Source: BOKV01 sp049289295
Lineage (GTDB): Bacteria; Pseudomonadota; Alphaproteobacteria; Rhizobiales; Rhizobiaceae
Reading direction: 5' to 3'
NCBI GenBank assembly: GCA_049289295.1
Contig: JBATLL010000016.1
Coordinates: 97,783-161,782, forward strand
Length of the DNA: 64,000 nucleotides
Below are positions 36,614 through 45,078 of this stretch, in pieces (position 1 is the stretch's first letter; every line of letters begins with the position of its first letter). A model generated the notes under the pieces. It was not told the DNA's origin. It did not search any database and saw only the letters and a list, made by a program, of their open reading frames with translations. Both the position numbers and the translations under genes were made by a program.

Positions 36614-37099
36614 CTAATGTCGCAGGCCAGAAGTCTGGTTTCCAAGGTAGGCAATCAGCTTTTGACCAGCAGGTGGCGTCAACTCGTGCATAACCATTTT
36701 CAGGACCCTGCCTGCGGTCGGAAGAGCGGCTTTTATCAACCGATCCAGTTCTAGAAAGAACTTGGTCAGGCTCTCAAGAAACGTGTCTTTTCGCGAAATG
36801 ATGATGCGGTGGATCGAATTGTAGCGCTTGGAAAAGCGATCCCGATTGGATTTGTAGACATGCCATTCCATCTTGCCGAGCTTTTTCCTTTTGGCCCAGT
36901 TATTGACGTCGTCGGCGATCTTTTTGATCCAGGATTGGAGCCTGTTCAGATTGGAAACAAGTTCGGCTTTTGAAAAAGCGTGCTTCCTCCCCAACACCCC
37001 GGAAACCTGCGCGTGTACCTTGTTTTCCACCGCAGCCAGTTCATCGAAAAGACGAAAGAACTTGTTCTGCAGCGCCACTGCCGAAGTGCTGACCGACAT
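36614..37099 (-). CDS. Uncharacterised helical basic protein, 161 aa
   Basis: Not recognised. The start ATG at 37099 has a good GGGAGG six bases upstream. The sequence looks all-helical with amphipathic heptads, is rich in Lys/Arg (WIKKIADDVNNWAKRKKLGK) and has no signal peptide or Cys. A C-terminal helix region includes FLELDRLIKAALP. It is 69 bp upstream of the SQR-like gene in the same direction, so the two may share a transcript. Divergent from the secreted 205-aa protein. Confidence 0.65.
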   Translation of the reverse strand: MSVSTSAVALQNKFFRLFDELAAVENKVHAQVSGVLGRKHAFSKAELVSNLNRLQSWIKKIADDVNNWAKRKKLGKMEWHVYKSNRDRFSKRYNSIHRIIISRKDTFLESLTKFFLELDRLIKAALPTAGRVLKMVMHELTPPAGQKLIAYLGNQTSGLRH

Positions 37100-37330
37100 G
37101 ACTGCCTCCCTTTTTGTCAATTCTGGCCAGAACGCGGACTGGTATCAGTGGCAAAGACTACAGATCGAAGCCTGCCTCCTCCGACAATTGGGTATTTCCC
37201 CGATGAAGGGGAAACGTGTTGCGGGCTTGTTGCCCACCAATCAGCAACGCGTTCGCGCATGGTCCTGACGGCTGTTCCAAGACGTCAATCCGCAAGCCTG
37301 GGCAAGGTTATGAGGCGGCGAAGAACGCGG

Positions 37331-37358
37331 TTGGCAATCAAGCCGGTTGTGTTATGTT
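37331..37358 (+). promoter_or_regulatory. Possible sigma-70 type promoter for the secreted 205-aa protein
   Basis: TTGGCA (37331-37336), 16 bp, TATGTT (37353-37358), followed 33 bp later by the ATG with GAGGAG. Only a fair match, and the rest of the 291-bp intergenic region shows nothing stronger. Confidence 0.35.
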
Positions 37359-37390
37359 TTTTGAAAAAAGGGTCCAGAGGAGAATTGATC

Positions 37391-38008
37391 ATGCGCATGG
37401 CGCAAATCACGGCAATACTTTCGCTGACCTCGCTTGCGGCCCTGGCAACGCTGGCTCCGGCAATTGCGGAAACCTGCGAGGAAAAATTCGCCCGCCTCGA
37501 AGTTGATGGCAATTCTTCCAATACCCCCGTTCGGCTGACGATCACCACCCAAACGCCCGGCGGCCAGATTACGAAAAACTACCATTACAGCGATGAAGAC
37601 CACAACGGCATGACCGAAATGATCGACCCCGTCGACATGGCCTGGTCCCTGTTCATCGGCAACGACATGTACGTCTCGAACGACAAGGGCAAGTCATGGA
37701 CCCATATGAATACCTGGGACAAGGAAAAGTCTACTGCAGACAGGAAAGCGCAGACGCGAGCCGACATGGCAACTGCGTCCGGTATCACCTGCGGTGAGGA
37801 AGAACTCGACGGTACGAAATTCGATACGGTTGAAGGTGCCTACAAATCAACCATGTTGCAGGGCGCAAACCGTTGGGTCAAATTCTGGGTTAGTCAAAGC
37901 GACGGCGAGATCGTGCGCACAGACGATGTCACTGACAGCGCAGCTGGCCAGTACAAGTCAACCCAGTTGATCGAGCCCTGGCCGGACTTCGAATTGCCCA
38001 AGCCGTAA
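37391..38008 (+). CDS. Uncharacterised secreted protein, 205 aa
   Basis: Not recognised. It has a clear Sec signal peptide (about 1-26, cleavage after APAIA). The mature part contains two cysteines (ETCEEKF and ITCGEEE) that could form a disulfide. The middle holds a strand-rich segment with aromatic residues (KSWTHMNTW, ANRWVKFWVSQSDG), giving a faint LolA/lipid-carrier-like look, but I cannot support that assignment. Good ribosome binding site GAGGAG. Convergent with parE, 43 bp apart. Confidence 0.7.
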   Translation: MRMAQITAILSLTSLAALATLAPAIAETCEEKFARLEVDGNSSNTPVRLTITTQTPGGQITKNYHYSDEDHNGMTEMIDPVDMAWSLFIGNDMYVSNDKGKSWTHMNTWDKEKSTADRKAQTRADMATASGITCGEEELDGTKFDTVEGAYKSTMLQGANRWVKFWVSQSDGEIVRTDDVTDSAAGQYKSTQLIEPWPDFELPKP

Positions 38009-38051
38009 TGGGCGATCACACAGCAATGCGCGTCAAAGCGGAATTGCCAAC

Positions 38052-40088
38052 TCACACATCCAGCAGTTCATCATTGCTGAATTCGGCATTTTCCTGGATG
38101 AATCGGAAGCGCGCCTCGGGCTTGTTTCCCATCAGCTGATCGACACGCTCGCGTGTGTCATTGACGGCGGTTTCGGGAATTTCAACCCGCAGAAGCGTAC
38201 GCCGCTTCTTGTCCATCGTCGTTTCCTTCAATTGCGCCGGCATCATTTCGCCAAGGCCCTTGAAGCGCCCGATATCGACTTTCTTGTTGCCGCTGAATTC
38301 CGTTTTCAGCAGTTCTTCCTTGTGTGCATCGTCTCTGGCGTAAAGCGTCTTGCCGCCCTGGGTGATCCGGTAGAGTGGCGGCACAGCCAGGTAGAGATGG
38401 CGCTGCGCGATCAGTTCCGGCATTTCCTGGTAGAAGAAGGTGATCAGCAGGGACGCGATGTGCGCGCCATCCACATCAGCGTCGGTCATGATGATGATGC
38501 GGTCATAACGCAGGTCGTCGTCGCGATATTTCGAACGCGTGCCGCACCCAAGTGCCTGAATGAGGTCACCGATCTGCTGGTTCGCGGCGAGCTTGTCGCG
38601 TCCCGCCGAAGCAACGTTCAGGATCTTGCCGCGCAGTGGGAGCACCGCCTGGCTTGATCGGTCTCGGGCCTGCTTTGCCGATCCTCCCGCCGAATCGCCT
38701 TCGACGATGAAGAGCTCGGTTCCACCCGCCGCATTGGCCGAACAGTCGGCCAGCTTGCCAGGCAGGCGAAGCTTGCGCGTTGCCGTCTTGCGGTTGATTT
38801 CCTTTTCCTTGCGCCGTGCAAGGCGCTCCTCGGCGCGATCCACCACCCAGTCCAGCAGTTTGGTTGCCTGCTGTGGTGAGGCGGCCAGCCAATGGTCGAA
38901 GGGATCGCGAATGGCATTCTCGACGATCCGCTGCGCTTCGACGGTTGCCAGTTTGTCCTTGGTCTGGCCAACGAATTCCGGTTCGCGAATGAAAACCGAG
39001 AGCATCGCCGCCGCCGATGTCATCACGTCATCGGTGGTGATGATCGAAGCCTTCTTGTTGCCGATGATCTCGGCATGGGCTTTCAGGCCGCGCGCCAGCG
39101 CAATGCGCAGTCCGGCCTCGTGGGTGCCGCCATCGCGCGTTGGAATGGTGTTGCAATAGGAATTCACGAATCCGTCGTCGCCATGCCAGGCCACGGCCCA
39201 TTCGACGGCACCGTGCCCGCCCGATTTCTCGGTCTTGCCGGCAAACGGCTCGACGGTGACCTTGTACTTGGCGTCGATCGAGGCTTCCAGATAGTCCTTC
39301 AGCCCGCCGGGGAAGTGGAACACGGCATTGGGCTCGATGCCCTTCCTGCCTTCAACCAGCGCCGGGTCGCATTTCCAGCGGATTTCCACGCCGCCAAAAA
39401 GATAGGCCTTGGAGCGGGCCATCTTGTAAAGCCGCTCCGGATCGAAGGCGCAGCCCTTGCCGAAGATTTCTTCGTCCGGCTTGAAGCGCACTTTGGTGCC
39501 GCGACGGTTATGTACGTCTCCCAGTTCCTGCAACCCGCCAATCGGAATGCCCTGGCGGAATTCCTGGCGATAGAGCCTGCGGTTGCGCGCAACTTCCACT
39601 TCCAGGTGGATGGAAAGCGCGTTGACGACCGAGACGCCAACGCCATGCAGGCCGCCCGAAGTTTCGTAAGCCTTGCCGTCGAACTTGCCGCCCGCGTGCA
39701 GGACGGTCAGCACCACTTCCAGCGTGGACTTGCCCTTGAATTTGGGGTGATCCTCGACCGGGATGCCGCGACCATTGTCCGTTACCGACAGGAAGCCTTG
39801 CGCATCGAGTTCAACCTCGATCCAGCTCGCGTGACCCGCCACCGCCTCGTCCATCGAGTTGTCGATGACTTCGGCGAACAGGTGATGCATCGCCCGCTCG
39901 TCGGTTCCCCCGATATACATGCCCGGGCGCTTGCGAACCGGCTCAAGGCCCTCCAGCACCTGGATGTCGGACGCGCCATAGCCACCATCATCCTTGCGTG
40001 AAGAAGCGCTGGCGGAGCCGCTGCGGGCGGAGGATTGTCGGCGAGCCGGGTCACCCATGTTCGAGAACAGGTCGTTGGAATCGTCCAT
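38052..40088 (-). CDS. parE: DNA topoisomerase IV subunit B
   Basis: ATPase subunit of topoisomerase IV, which decatenates chromosomes with ParC. 678 aa from the ATG at 40088; an in-frame TTG at 40106 has no ribosome binding site. GHKL ATPase motifs are EVIDNSMDEAVAGHA, DNGRGIPVE and GGLHGVGVSVVNALS. The TOPRIM domain shows FIVEGDSAGGSAKQARDR and MTDADVDGAHIASLL. ParE rather than GyrB is favoured by length, the absence of the long GyrB C-terminal insertion, and the N-terminal low-complexity extension of about 45 residues common in alphaproteobacterial ParE. Confidence 0.94.
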   Translation of the reverse strand: MDDSNDLFSNMGDPARRQSSARSGSASASSRKDDGGYGASDIQVLEGLEPVRKRPGMYIGGTDERAMHHLFAEVIDNSMDEAVAGHASWIEVELDAQGFLSVTDNGRGIPVEDHPKFKGKSTLEVVLTVLHAGGKFDGKAYETSGGLHGVGVSVVNALSIHLEVEVARNRRLYRQEFRQGIPIGGLQELGDVHNRRGTKVRFKPDEEIFGKGCAFDPERLYKMARSKAYLFGGVEIRWKCDPALVEGRKGIEPNAVFHFPGGLKDYLEASIDAKYKVTVEPFAGKTEKSGGHGAVEWAVAWHGDDGFVNSYCNTIPTRDGGTHEAGLRIALARGLKAHAEIIGNKKASIITTDDVMTSAAAMLSVFIREPEFVGQTKDKLATVEAQRIVENAIRDPFDHWLAASPQQATKLLDWVVDRAEERLARRKEKEINRKTATRKLRLPGKLADCSANAAGGTELFIVEGDSAGGSAKQARDRSSQAVLPLRGKILNVASAGRDKLAANQQIGDLIQALGCGTRSKYRDDDLRYDRIIIMTDADVDGAHIASLLITFFYQEMPELIAQRHLYLAVPPLYRITQGGKTLYARDDAHKEELLKTEFSGNKKVDIGRFKGLGEMMPAQLKETTMDKKRRTLLRVEIPETAVNDTRERVDQLMGNKPEARFRFIQENAEFSNDELLDV

Positions 40089-40203
40089 CACATTGCCGCA
40101 TCGCAAGAGGAGAGAATCACTGTGCGAAGGCTAACAAGCCCGCGCGCATATTGCGAGGGCTACCAGCCAACAGTGCCCATTCCGTGACCTGTCGACCAGA
40201 ATG

Positions 40204-40365
40204 TTACTGGATCGACACGTCCGCATTGTTGCTGACCGTCTTTCTGCCGGCAAACGTCACGTCTGCAGCCATCTGAGCATTTGCGGGCAGGGATATGCCG
40301 GGCAGGAGCAGCGCAGCCGTCATGGCGAATGCGCCTGCAAGGCGGATAATCCTTGTCATCGCCAT
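40204..40365 (-). CDS. Small secreted protein, 53 aa
   Basis: Not recognised. ATG at 40365 to TAA at 40204-40206. The first 31 residues are an almost ideal Sec signal peptide (basic MAMTRIIRL, hydrophobic core, SLPANAQ cleavage region), leaving a mature peptide of only about 22 residues ending NNADVSIQ. The ribosome binding site is weak (GGAACTCACG). It lies in the 360-bp gap upstream of parE. The signal-peptide quality makes a random ORF less likely. Confidence 0.45.
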   Translation of the reverse strand: MAMTRIIRLAGAFAMTAALLLPGISLPANAQMAADVTFAGRKTVSNNADVSIQ

Positions 40366-40448
40366 TCGTGAGTTCCAGCAGATGGTTCATTTTGCCAATC
40401 TCGCTTTCACCCACTATAGAGGCTCGACTGTGATCTCCGGGAGTTTCC

Positions 40449-41114
40449 ATGCAGTGCAATATTTGTGGCGGCACCGAATTCGAAACCTATCGCGCCCGAC
40501 CAGGTGAACGCTGTTGCAAATGCGGTTCGAAAGCGCGCCATCGCATCGCGCTCGATGTCTATGAACGTCTGCTGTTTGCGCGCGCGAGACCGGGCTTTCG
40601 CCTGCTGCACCTGGCGCCGGAACGCTTTCTCCATCCCCTGCTGAAGGCAAGGTTCGGCGAGGGATACATCACGGGCGATGCTTCGCCCGAACGCTATCCC
40701 CATGCGACGCCAGTCAAGCTGTTCCTGCCGCGGGATTTCACCGCTTTCCCGGCCGGCCACTTCGATGCGATCCTGCACAATCACGTTCTTGAACACATTC
40801 CAGGCCACTACAAGGATCACCTGAACGGCCTGGTGGAATGGCTGGCGCCGGGCGGGTTGATGATCTTTTCAGTTCCCGGACCCTATATGAACCGGCAAAC
40901 GGAAGAGGGCGGTGAGAACCTATCCAGCAACGAAGAGCGCCTCGCCAGGTTTCTCCAGGAAGATCATTTCAAGATTTTTGGCGCGGATTTCGTGGATTAT
41001 CTGCATTCCATGCCGAGAGGCGAGTGCATGTCCGATGGCGTAACCGATGCCATCCGTGCGAAACTGTCCGTGCGGCCCGCAAAGGCACCGTTTTTCGTCT
41101 GGCAAAAGAGGTAA
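40449..41114 (+). CDS. SAM-dependent methyltransferase with N-terminal zinc-ribbon
   Basis: 221-aa class I methyltransferase (Methyltransf_11-like). Two CxxC-type pairs at the N terminus (CNICGG and CCKCGS) form a likely zinc ribbon. The SAM domain follows with LLHLAPERF, an acidic DASPERY after the second strand, and the post-motif HFDAILHNHVLEHIPG. The substrate is unknown; close relatives occur near glycan or lipid modification genes. The aminotransferase gene starts 4 bp downstream, so the two are in one transcript. Confidence 0.8.
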   Translation: MQCNICGGTEFETYRARPGERCCKCGSKARHRIALDVYERLLFARARPGFRLLHLAPERFLHPLLKARFGEGYITGDASPERYPHATPVKLFLPRDFTAFPAGHFDAILHNHVLEHIPGHYKDHLNGLVEWLAPGGLMIFSVPGPYMNRQTEEGGENLSSNEERLARFLQEDHFKIFGADFVDYLHSMPRGECMSDGVTDAIRAKLSVRPAKAPFFVWQKR

Positions 41115-41118
41115 GTGC

Positions 41119-42225
41119 ATGAATCCTCCCTACCGTCTTCGCCCTTTTGTTGCTGCCATGCCGGCCACGGTTCCATTTGTTGGACCCGAGGCGCAGGAGC
41201 GCGCGCGCGGCAAACCCTTCCGCGCTCGCATCGGCGCAAACGAGTGCCTTTACGGTCCTTCACCAAAAGCCATTGAAGCCATGGCCGAGGCTGGCAGGGA
41301 AATCTGGAAATATGGCGACCCGGAAGGCTACGAGACCCGCCATGCACTCGCTGCCCATTACGCCATATCGCCCTCCAACATAGTGCTGGGCGGAGGGATT
41401 GACGGGCTGCTCGGCAATGCCGCACGCATGTTCGTGGAAGAGGGCGTTCATGTCGTGACCTCCAACGGCGCCTATCCCACCTTCAACTTCCATGTAACTG
41501 GCTATGGCGGCACGCTGCACAAGGTCGACTATGTGGACGACCGTGAAGACCCCGGTGTTCTGCTCGACAAGGCGCGCGAAACCAATGCCGCCATGATCTA
41601 CCTGTCCAACCCCGACAATCCGATGGGAACCTGGTGGAAGGCTGATGTGATCGAGGACATGATCGCCAATCTGCCGGAAGGCTGCGTCCTGCTACTGGAC
41701 GAGGCTTATGGTGAATATGCGCCGCCTGGAACTCTGCCGCAAATCGATACGTCCGCACAGAATGTGCTGCGTTTCCGTACCTTCTCGAAGGCCTATGGCA
41801 TGGCGGGTGCGCGCATCGGCTACTGTATCGGCGAGGCTGGCCTGATCTCGGAATTCGAGAAAGTCAGGGACCATTACGGCATGAACCGCACCGCGGAAAT
41901 CGGTGCAGTCGCGGCACTGGCCGACAGTGAATGGCTGGAACTGACCCTCAAGCGGACACGCGAAGCGCGCGAGCGCATCAGTGCGATTGCCCGCGACAAT
42001 CAGCTTTCTCCCATTGCCAGTGCCACCAACTTCGTCACCATCGACTGCGGCAGGGACACGGACTACGCCAGGGCGGTCATGGAAGGGGTCTTGTCGCGTG
42101 GCGTCTTCATCAGGATGCCCGGTGTCGATCCGCTATCGCGTTGTATCCGGGTGAGTGCGGGGTTCCCCGCCGATCTCGACATATTCGGGGAAGTCCTGCG
42201 CGACACGCTCAAAAGCCTGCGCTGA
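41119..42225 (+). CDS. PLP-dependent aminotransferase, histidinol-phosphate aminotransferase-like
   Basis: 368-aa fold-type I aminotransferase (class I/II). The ATG at 41119 is preceded by GAGGTAAG, which overlaps the methyltransferase stop. PLP-lysine is in FRTFSKAYGMAGARIGY, and conserved substrate or cofactor residues occur in YLSNPDNPMGTWW and LLLDEAYGEYAP. It resembles HisC/CobD-family enzymes, but sequence alone does not separate histidinol-phosphate, aromatic or other amino donors. It sits outside any his operon, so a second, broad-range HisC paralogue is likely. Confidence 0.85.
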   Translation: MNPPYRLRPFVAAMPATVPFVGPEAQERARGKPFRARIGANECLYGPSPKAIEAMAEAGREIWKYGDPEGYETRHALAAHYAISPSNIVLGGGIDGLLGNAARMFVEEGVHVVTSNGAYPTFNFHVTGYGGTLHKVDYVDDREDPGVLLDKARETNAAMIYLSNPDNPMGTWWKADVIEDMIANLPEGCVLLLDEAYGEYAPPGTLPQIDTSAQNVLRFRTFSKAYGMAGARIGYCIGEAGLISEFEKVRDHYGMNRTAEIGAVAALADSEWLELTLKRTREARERISAIARDNQLSPIASATNFVTIDCGRDTDYARAVMEGVLSRGVFIRMPGVDPLSRCIRVSAGFPADLDIFGEVLRDTLKSLR

Positions 42226-42244
42226 ACCAGTACGCTGAAAACAA

Positions 42245-42276
42245 AAAGGGCAGGACGCCAGTCCTGCCTCTTTTTG
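42245..42276. terminator. Bidirectional terminator between the aminotransferase and a 42-aa ORF
   Basis: Stem GGCAGGAC (42249-42256) / GTCCTGCC (42261-42268) with a 4-nt loop, flanked by ACAAAAAG on the left and TCTTTTTG on the right, so it can terminate both the aminotransferase (plus) and the small ORF (minus). Confidence 0.9.
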
Positions 42277-42302
42277 TTGGTCTCGACCTGAACTTGCTGA
42301 AA

Positions 42303-42431
42303 TCAGGCAATCACTGCCGAAAGTCCTGCAAGTGCTGCGCCGATCATCACCAGTGAAACGATGACGATGCTGGCAGCCGAATGGTCTTCTACGCGTTCTC
42401 TTCCTCTGATGTGATCATCCGGGAATGTCAT
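42303..42431 (-). CDS. Small single-helix membrane protein, 42 aa
   Basis: Not recognised. ATG at 42431, TGA at 42303-42305. AAAGGGA lies about six bases upstream of the start. The N-terminal half is charged (MTFPDDHIRGRERVEDH) and the C-terminal half is one membrane helix (about 21-42, SIVIVSLVMIGAALAGLSAV). The shared bidirectional terminator downstream supports a real transcript. Small one-helix proteins of this kind are common in Rhizobiales, but their function is unknown. Confidence 0.5.
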   Translation of the reverse strand: MTFPDDHIRGRERVEDHSAASIVIVSLVMIGAALAGLSAVIA

Positions 42432-42532
42432 TCTGGGTCCCTTTCTCTTGGCCCGCCTTCACATCAGGTAGGTGTGCCAATGCGCTTTTCAAGACCGCAT
42501 GGTTTCGAACCGGTAACCTTCACGTGAGGAAG

Positions 42533-42568
42533 AACAAAGGGTGCGGGAAGCCTAAATGGGCTTCCCGC
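42533..42568 (-). terminator. Terminator downstream of the BA14K-family gene
   Basis: Perfect 10-bp stem GCGGGAAGCC (42543-42552) / GGCTTCCCGC (42559-42568) with a 6-nt loop, followed on the minus strand by ACCCTTTGTTCTT. The U-tract is moderate. Confidence 0.6.
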
Positions 42569-42620
42569 TTCCTACAGGACCGGCATTCGATCCAAGACAT
42601 GGGGGGCGGGCCGGAATGCC

Positions 42621-43235
42621 TTATTTCACCCTGCAGAAATGGCGATTGCCGTCATATCCAAGGAATGTTCCCGAGCGCCGGTCGAAGCTGCGATACTTGG
42701 ACGAGCACCAGAGTTCCCAGCCGGGCGTCCAGGGTTCGGCCGCGCTGGCCTGACGGATGCCGCCGACGGTTTCGTCATAGGTAATCACGTCGGGGCCATC
42801 ATCGTGCTGATACTGGCGGTTGCGCTTGATCTCCGAATAGGGCCTGCGCTGAACAGGCTCCTGATAGACAGGGTAGGGTGTCGAGGGCGCGGACAGATAG
42901 CCCGGATCGCTATAGACCGGCTGCGAATAGACGGGTTGCCCATAGACAGGCTGCCCATAAACAGGTTGCCCATAAACAGGTTGCCCATAGACTGGCTGCG
43001 GATAGATTGGCTGCGGTTCGACATAGACGACTGGCGGCGAGACATAGACTGGCTGGCGTGGGCCGCCAATTGCAGTGCCGAGCAGGAAACCGGCTACACC
43101 GGCAACAAACTCGTCTCCGCCGGAATGGCGCTGGTGACGATGACCAGCCTGCGCTTCGATCGGTGCGACTGCCAGGATGCTGGCGGCACCCGCAGCTGCT
43201 AGCACGAGAGTACGGATGGAACTGGCTATTGCCAT
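42621..43235 (-). CDS. BA14K-family protein with QPVYG repeats
   Basis: 204-aa secreted or envelope protein. The ATG at 43235 has an excellent AAGGAG, which settles the start although the open frame extends to 43790. Signal peptide about 1-30 (cleavage near IEAQAG). A glycine-rich hydrophobic segment (about 43-57, FVAGVAGFLLGTAIG) may insert in a membrane. Residues 75-109 are seven tandem pentapeptides of the type QPVYG. The C terminus (about 168-204) is the BA14K motif: WELWCSSKYRSFDRRSG then FLGYDGNRHFC, as in the 14-kDa immunoreactive, lectin-like protein of Brucella. A surface or outer-membrane role is inferred. Confidence 0.85.
   Translation of the reverse strand: MAIASSIRTLVLAAAGAASILAVAPIEAQAGHRHQRHSGGDEFVAGVAGFLLGTAIGGPRQPVYVSPPVVYVEPQPIYPQPVYGQPVYGQPVYGQPVYGQPVYSQPVYSDPGYLSAPSTPYPVYQEPVQRRPYSEIKRNRQYQHDDGPDVITYDETVGGIRQASAAEPWTPGWELWCSSKYRSFDRRSGTFLGYDGNRHFCRVK
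42909..43013 (-). repeat. Tandem 15-bp repeat coding for QPVYG
   Basis: Seven consecutive 15-bp units inside the BA14K-family gene. The four central ones encode identical QPVYG, and the outer ones are degenerate (QPIYP, QPVYS). In-frame gain or loss of units by slippage would change protein length without a frameshift. Confidence 0.9.
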
Positions 43236-43373
43236 GGTAAGTCTCCTTCGGCCGCTTTCGGCTTTGATTATCATGCCTGCGATTGTGGCAGCACTAGGCT
43301 GAATGCAAACTGAACGGCATTTGTGCGATTCATTTTTCTTCAAGCAGACTTCGATTTCGGCTATTGACCGGGC

Positions 43374-45062
43374 ATGGCACGAAAAGAATCCTCCACGAAA
43401 GCCCCCGACATTCTCCGCATCGCGGTGGCACAGCTCAATCCGACGGTAGGCGACATCGCCGGCAACCTGTCTCTCGCACGCTCGGCGCGTGCCGATGCAG
43501 CCCGAATGCAGGCAGACCTCGTGGTTTTCACCGAATTGTTCATCTCCGGCTATCCGCCGGAAGATCTCGTGCTCAAACGCACCTTCATCGAGGAATGCAT
43601 GGAAGCCGTGCAATCCTTCGCCGGCGACACCGCTGACGGTGGGCCTGGCGTCCTGATCGGCTCGCCTGCGGCTGCCGACGGCAAGCGCTACAATGCGGTG
43701 GCTTTGCTCGACGCCGGCAAGATCCAGACCTGGCGCTACAAGGTTGACTTGCCCAACTATTCGGAATTTGACGAAAAACGCGTGTTTCATCCAGGTCCAA
43801 TGCCTGGACCAGTCAATTTTCGCGGTGTGCGCATCGGTGTACCGGTCTGCGAGGACATCTGGGGTGATCTCGATATATGCGAGACGCTGGCGGAATCAGG
43901 CGCGGAATTTCTCGTTTCCCCCAACGGTTCGCCCTATTATCGCGAGAAGATGGAAGTTCGCCATCAGGTCGTGCTGCGCCAGGTTATCTCGACCGGCCTG
44001 CCGATGCTTTATGCCAACCAGCTCGGTGGCCAGGATGAACTGGTCTTCGACGGTGGCTCCTTTGCCATCAACACCAATCACCATCTTGCCGTGCAGATGA
44101 ACCAGTTCGAAGCCAACACGGTCATGACCACCTGGCGGCGTGGCGCAAAGGGCTGGTCGTGCGAAGACGGGGTGAGGGCACGCATACCCGATCCCGATGA
44201 GGCAGACTGGCGCGCCTGTGTCAGTGGCCTGCGTGATTACGTCAACAAGAACGGCTTTCGAAATGTGGTGCTCGGCCTGTCGGGCGGTATCGATTCCGCC
44301 ATTTGCGCAGCAATGGCTGTCGATGCGCTGGGTGAGGAGCGCGTGCGCTGTGTCATGATGCCCTTCCGCTATACCTCGAAGGAAAGCCTGCGCGATGCCG
44401 AAGCCTGCGCAAAGGCGCTGGGCGTCAAGTATGAGATCGTGCCGATTGGCGCGCCTGTCGAGGGTTTCGCGAAGGTTCTCGAACCGCTGTTCGAAGGCAC
44501 CAACTCCGGTATCACCGAGGAAAATCTGCAATCGCGTGCGCGCGGAGTCATCCTGATGGCGATTTCCAACAAATTCGGCTCGATGGTTGTCACAACCGGC
44601 AACAAGAGCGAAATGTCAGTGGGATATGCGACGCTCTACGGTGACATGAATGGCGGTTTCAACCCGATCAAGGACCTCTACAAGATGCAGGTCTATCGGC
44701 TCGCCGCCTGGCGCAACAGGCATCTGCCGCCCGATTGCCTGGGACCATCTGGCGAGGTCATCCCGCACAACATCATCGACAAGGCACCTTCTGCCGAATT
44801 GCGCGAGAACCAGACCGACCAGGATTCGCTGCCACCATATCCCGTGCTCGACGGCATTCTGGAATGCCTCGTCGAGGAGGAAATGGCGGTCGATGACATT
44901 GTCGAAAAGGGTTTCGAACGCGCAACTGTCGAGCGCATCGAGCACCTGCTCTACATCGCCGAATACAAGCGCCGCCAGTCGGCACCGGGCGTGAAGATCA
45001 CCCGCAAGAACTTCGGCCGCGACCGCCGCTATCCGATCACGAACCGCTTCCGGGATCGGTAA
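43374..45062 (+). CDS. nadE: Glutamine-dependent NAD+ synthetase
   Basis: Final step of NAD synthesis: amidates nicotinate adenine dinucleotide using ammonia released from glutamine. 562 aa, two domains. The N-terminal nitrilase-type amidase carries the triad Glu54 (VVFTELFISGYPP), Lys123 (WRYKVDLPNY) and Cys159 (GVPVCEDIWG). The C-terminal synthetase has the PP-loop SGGIDS (303-308) and the VTTGNKSEMSVGYATLYGD motif. The start ATG at 43374 has only a weak ribosome binding site, but the N terminus fits the family. Convergent with the TylF-like gene. Confidence 0.96.
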   Translation: MARKESSTKAPDILRIAVAQLNPTVGDIAGNLSLARSARADAARMQADLVVFTELFISGYPPEDLVLKRTFIEECMEAVQSFAGDTADGGPGVLIGSPAAADGKRYNAVALLDAGKIQTWRYKVDLPNYSEFDEKRVFHPGPMPGPVNFRGVRIGVPVCEDIWGDLDICETLAESGAEFLVSPNGSPYYREKMEVRHQVVLRQVISTGLPMLYANQLGGQDELVFDGGSFAINTNHHLAVQMNQFEANTVMTTWRRGAKGWSCEDGVRARIPDPDEADWRACVSGLRDYVNKNGFRNVVLGLSGGIDSAICAAMAVDALGEERVRCVMMPFRYTSKESLRDAEACAKALGVKYEIVPIGAPVEGFAKVLEPLFEGTNSGITEENLQSRARGVILMAISNKFGSMVVTTGNKSEMSVGYATLYGDMNGGFNPIKDLYKMQVYRLAAWRNRHLPPDCLGPSGEVIPHNIIDKAPSAELRENQTDQDSLPPYPVLDGILECLVEEEMAVDDIVEKGFERATVERIEHLLYIAEYKRRQSAPGVKITRKNFGRDRRYPITNRFRDR

Positions 45063-45078
45063 CGCACGGGAAGCAGCC

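Noticed and set aside
42909..43013. Repeat array resembling a CRISPR
   Set aside because: Units are 15 bp with no spacers and are in frame inside a protein gene.
43236..43790. Upstream extension of the BA14K gene to 43790
   Set aside because: The extension overlaps nadE on the other strand; the ATG at 43235 has a strong ribosome binding site and signal peptide.
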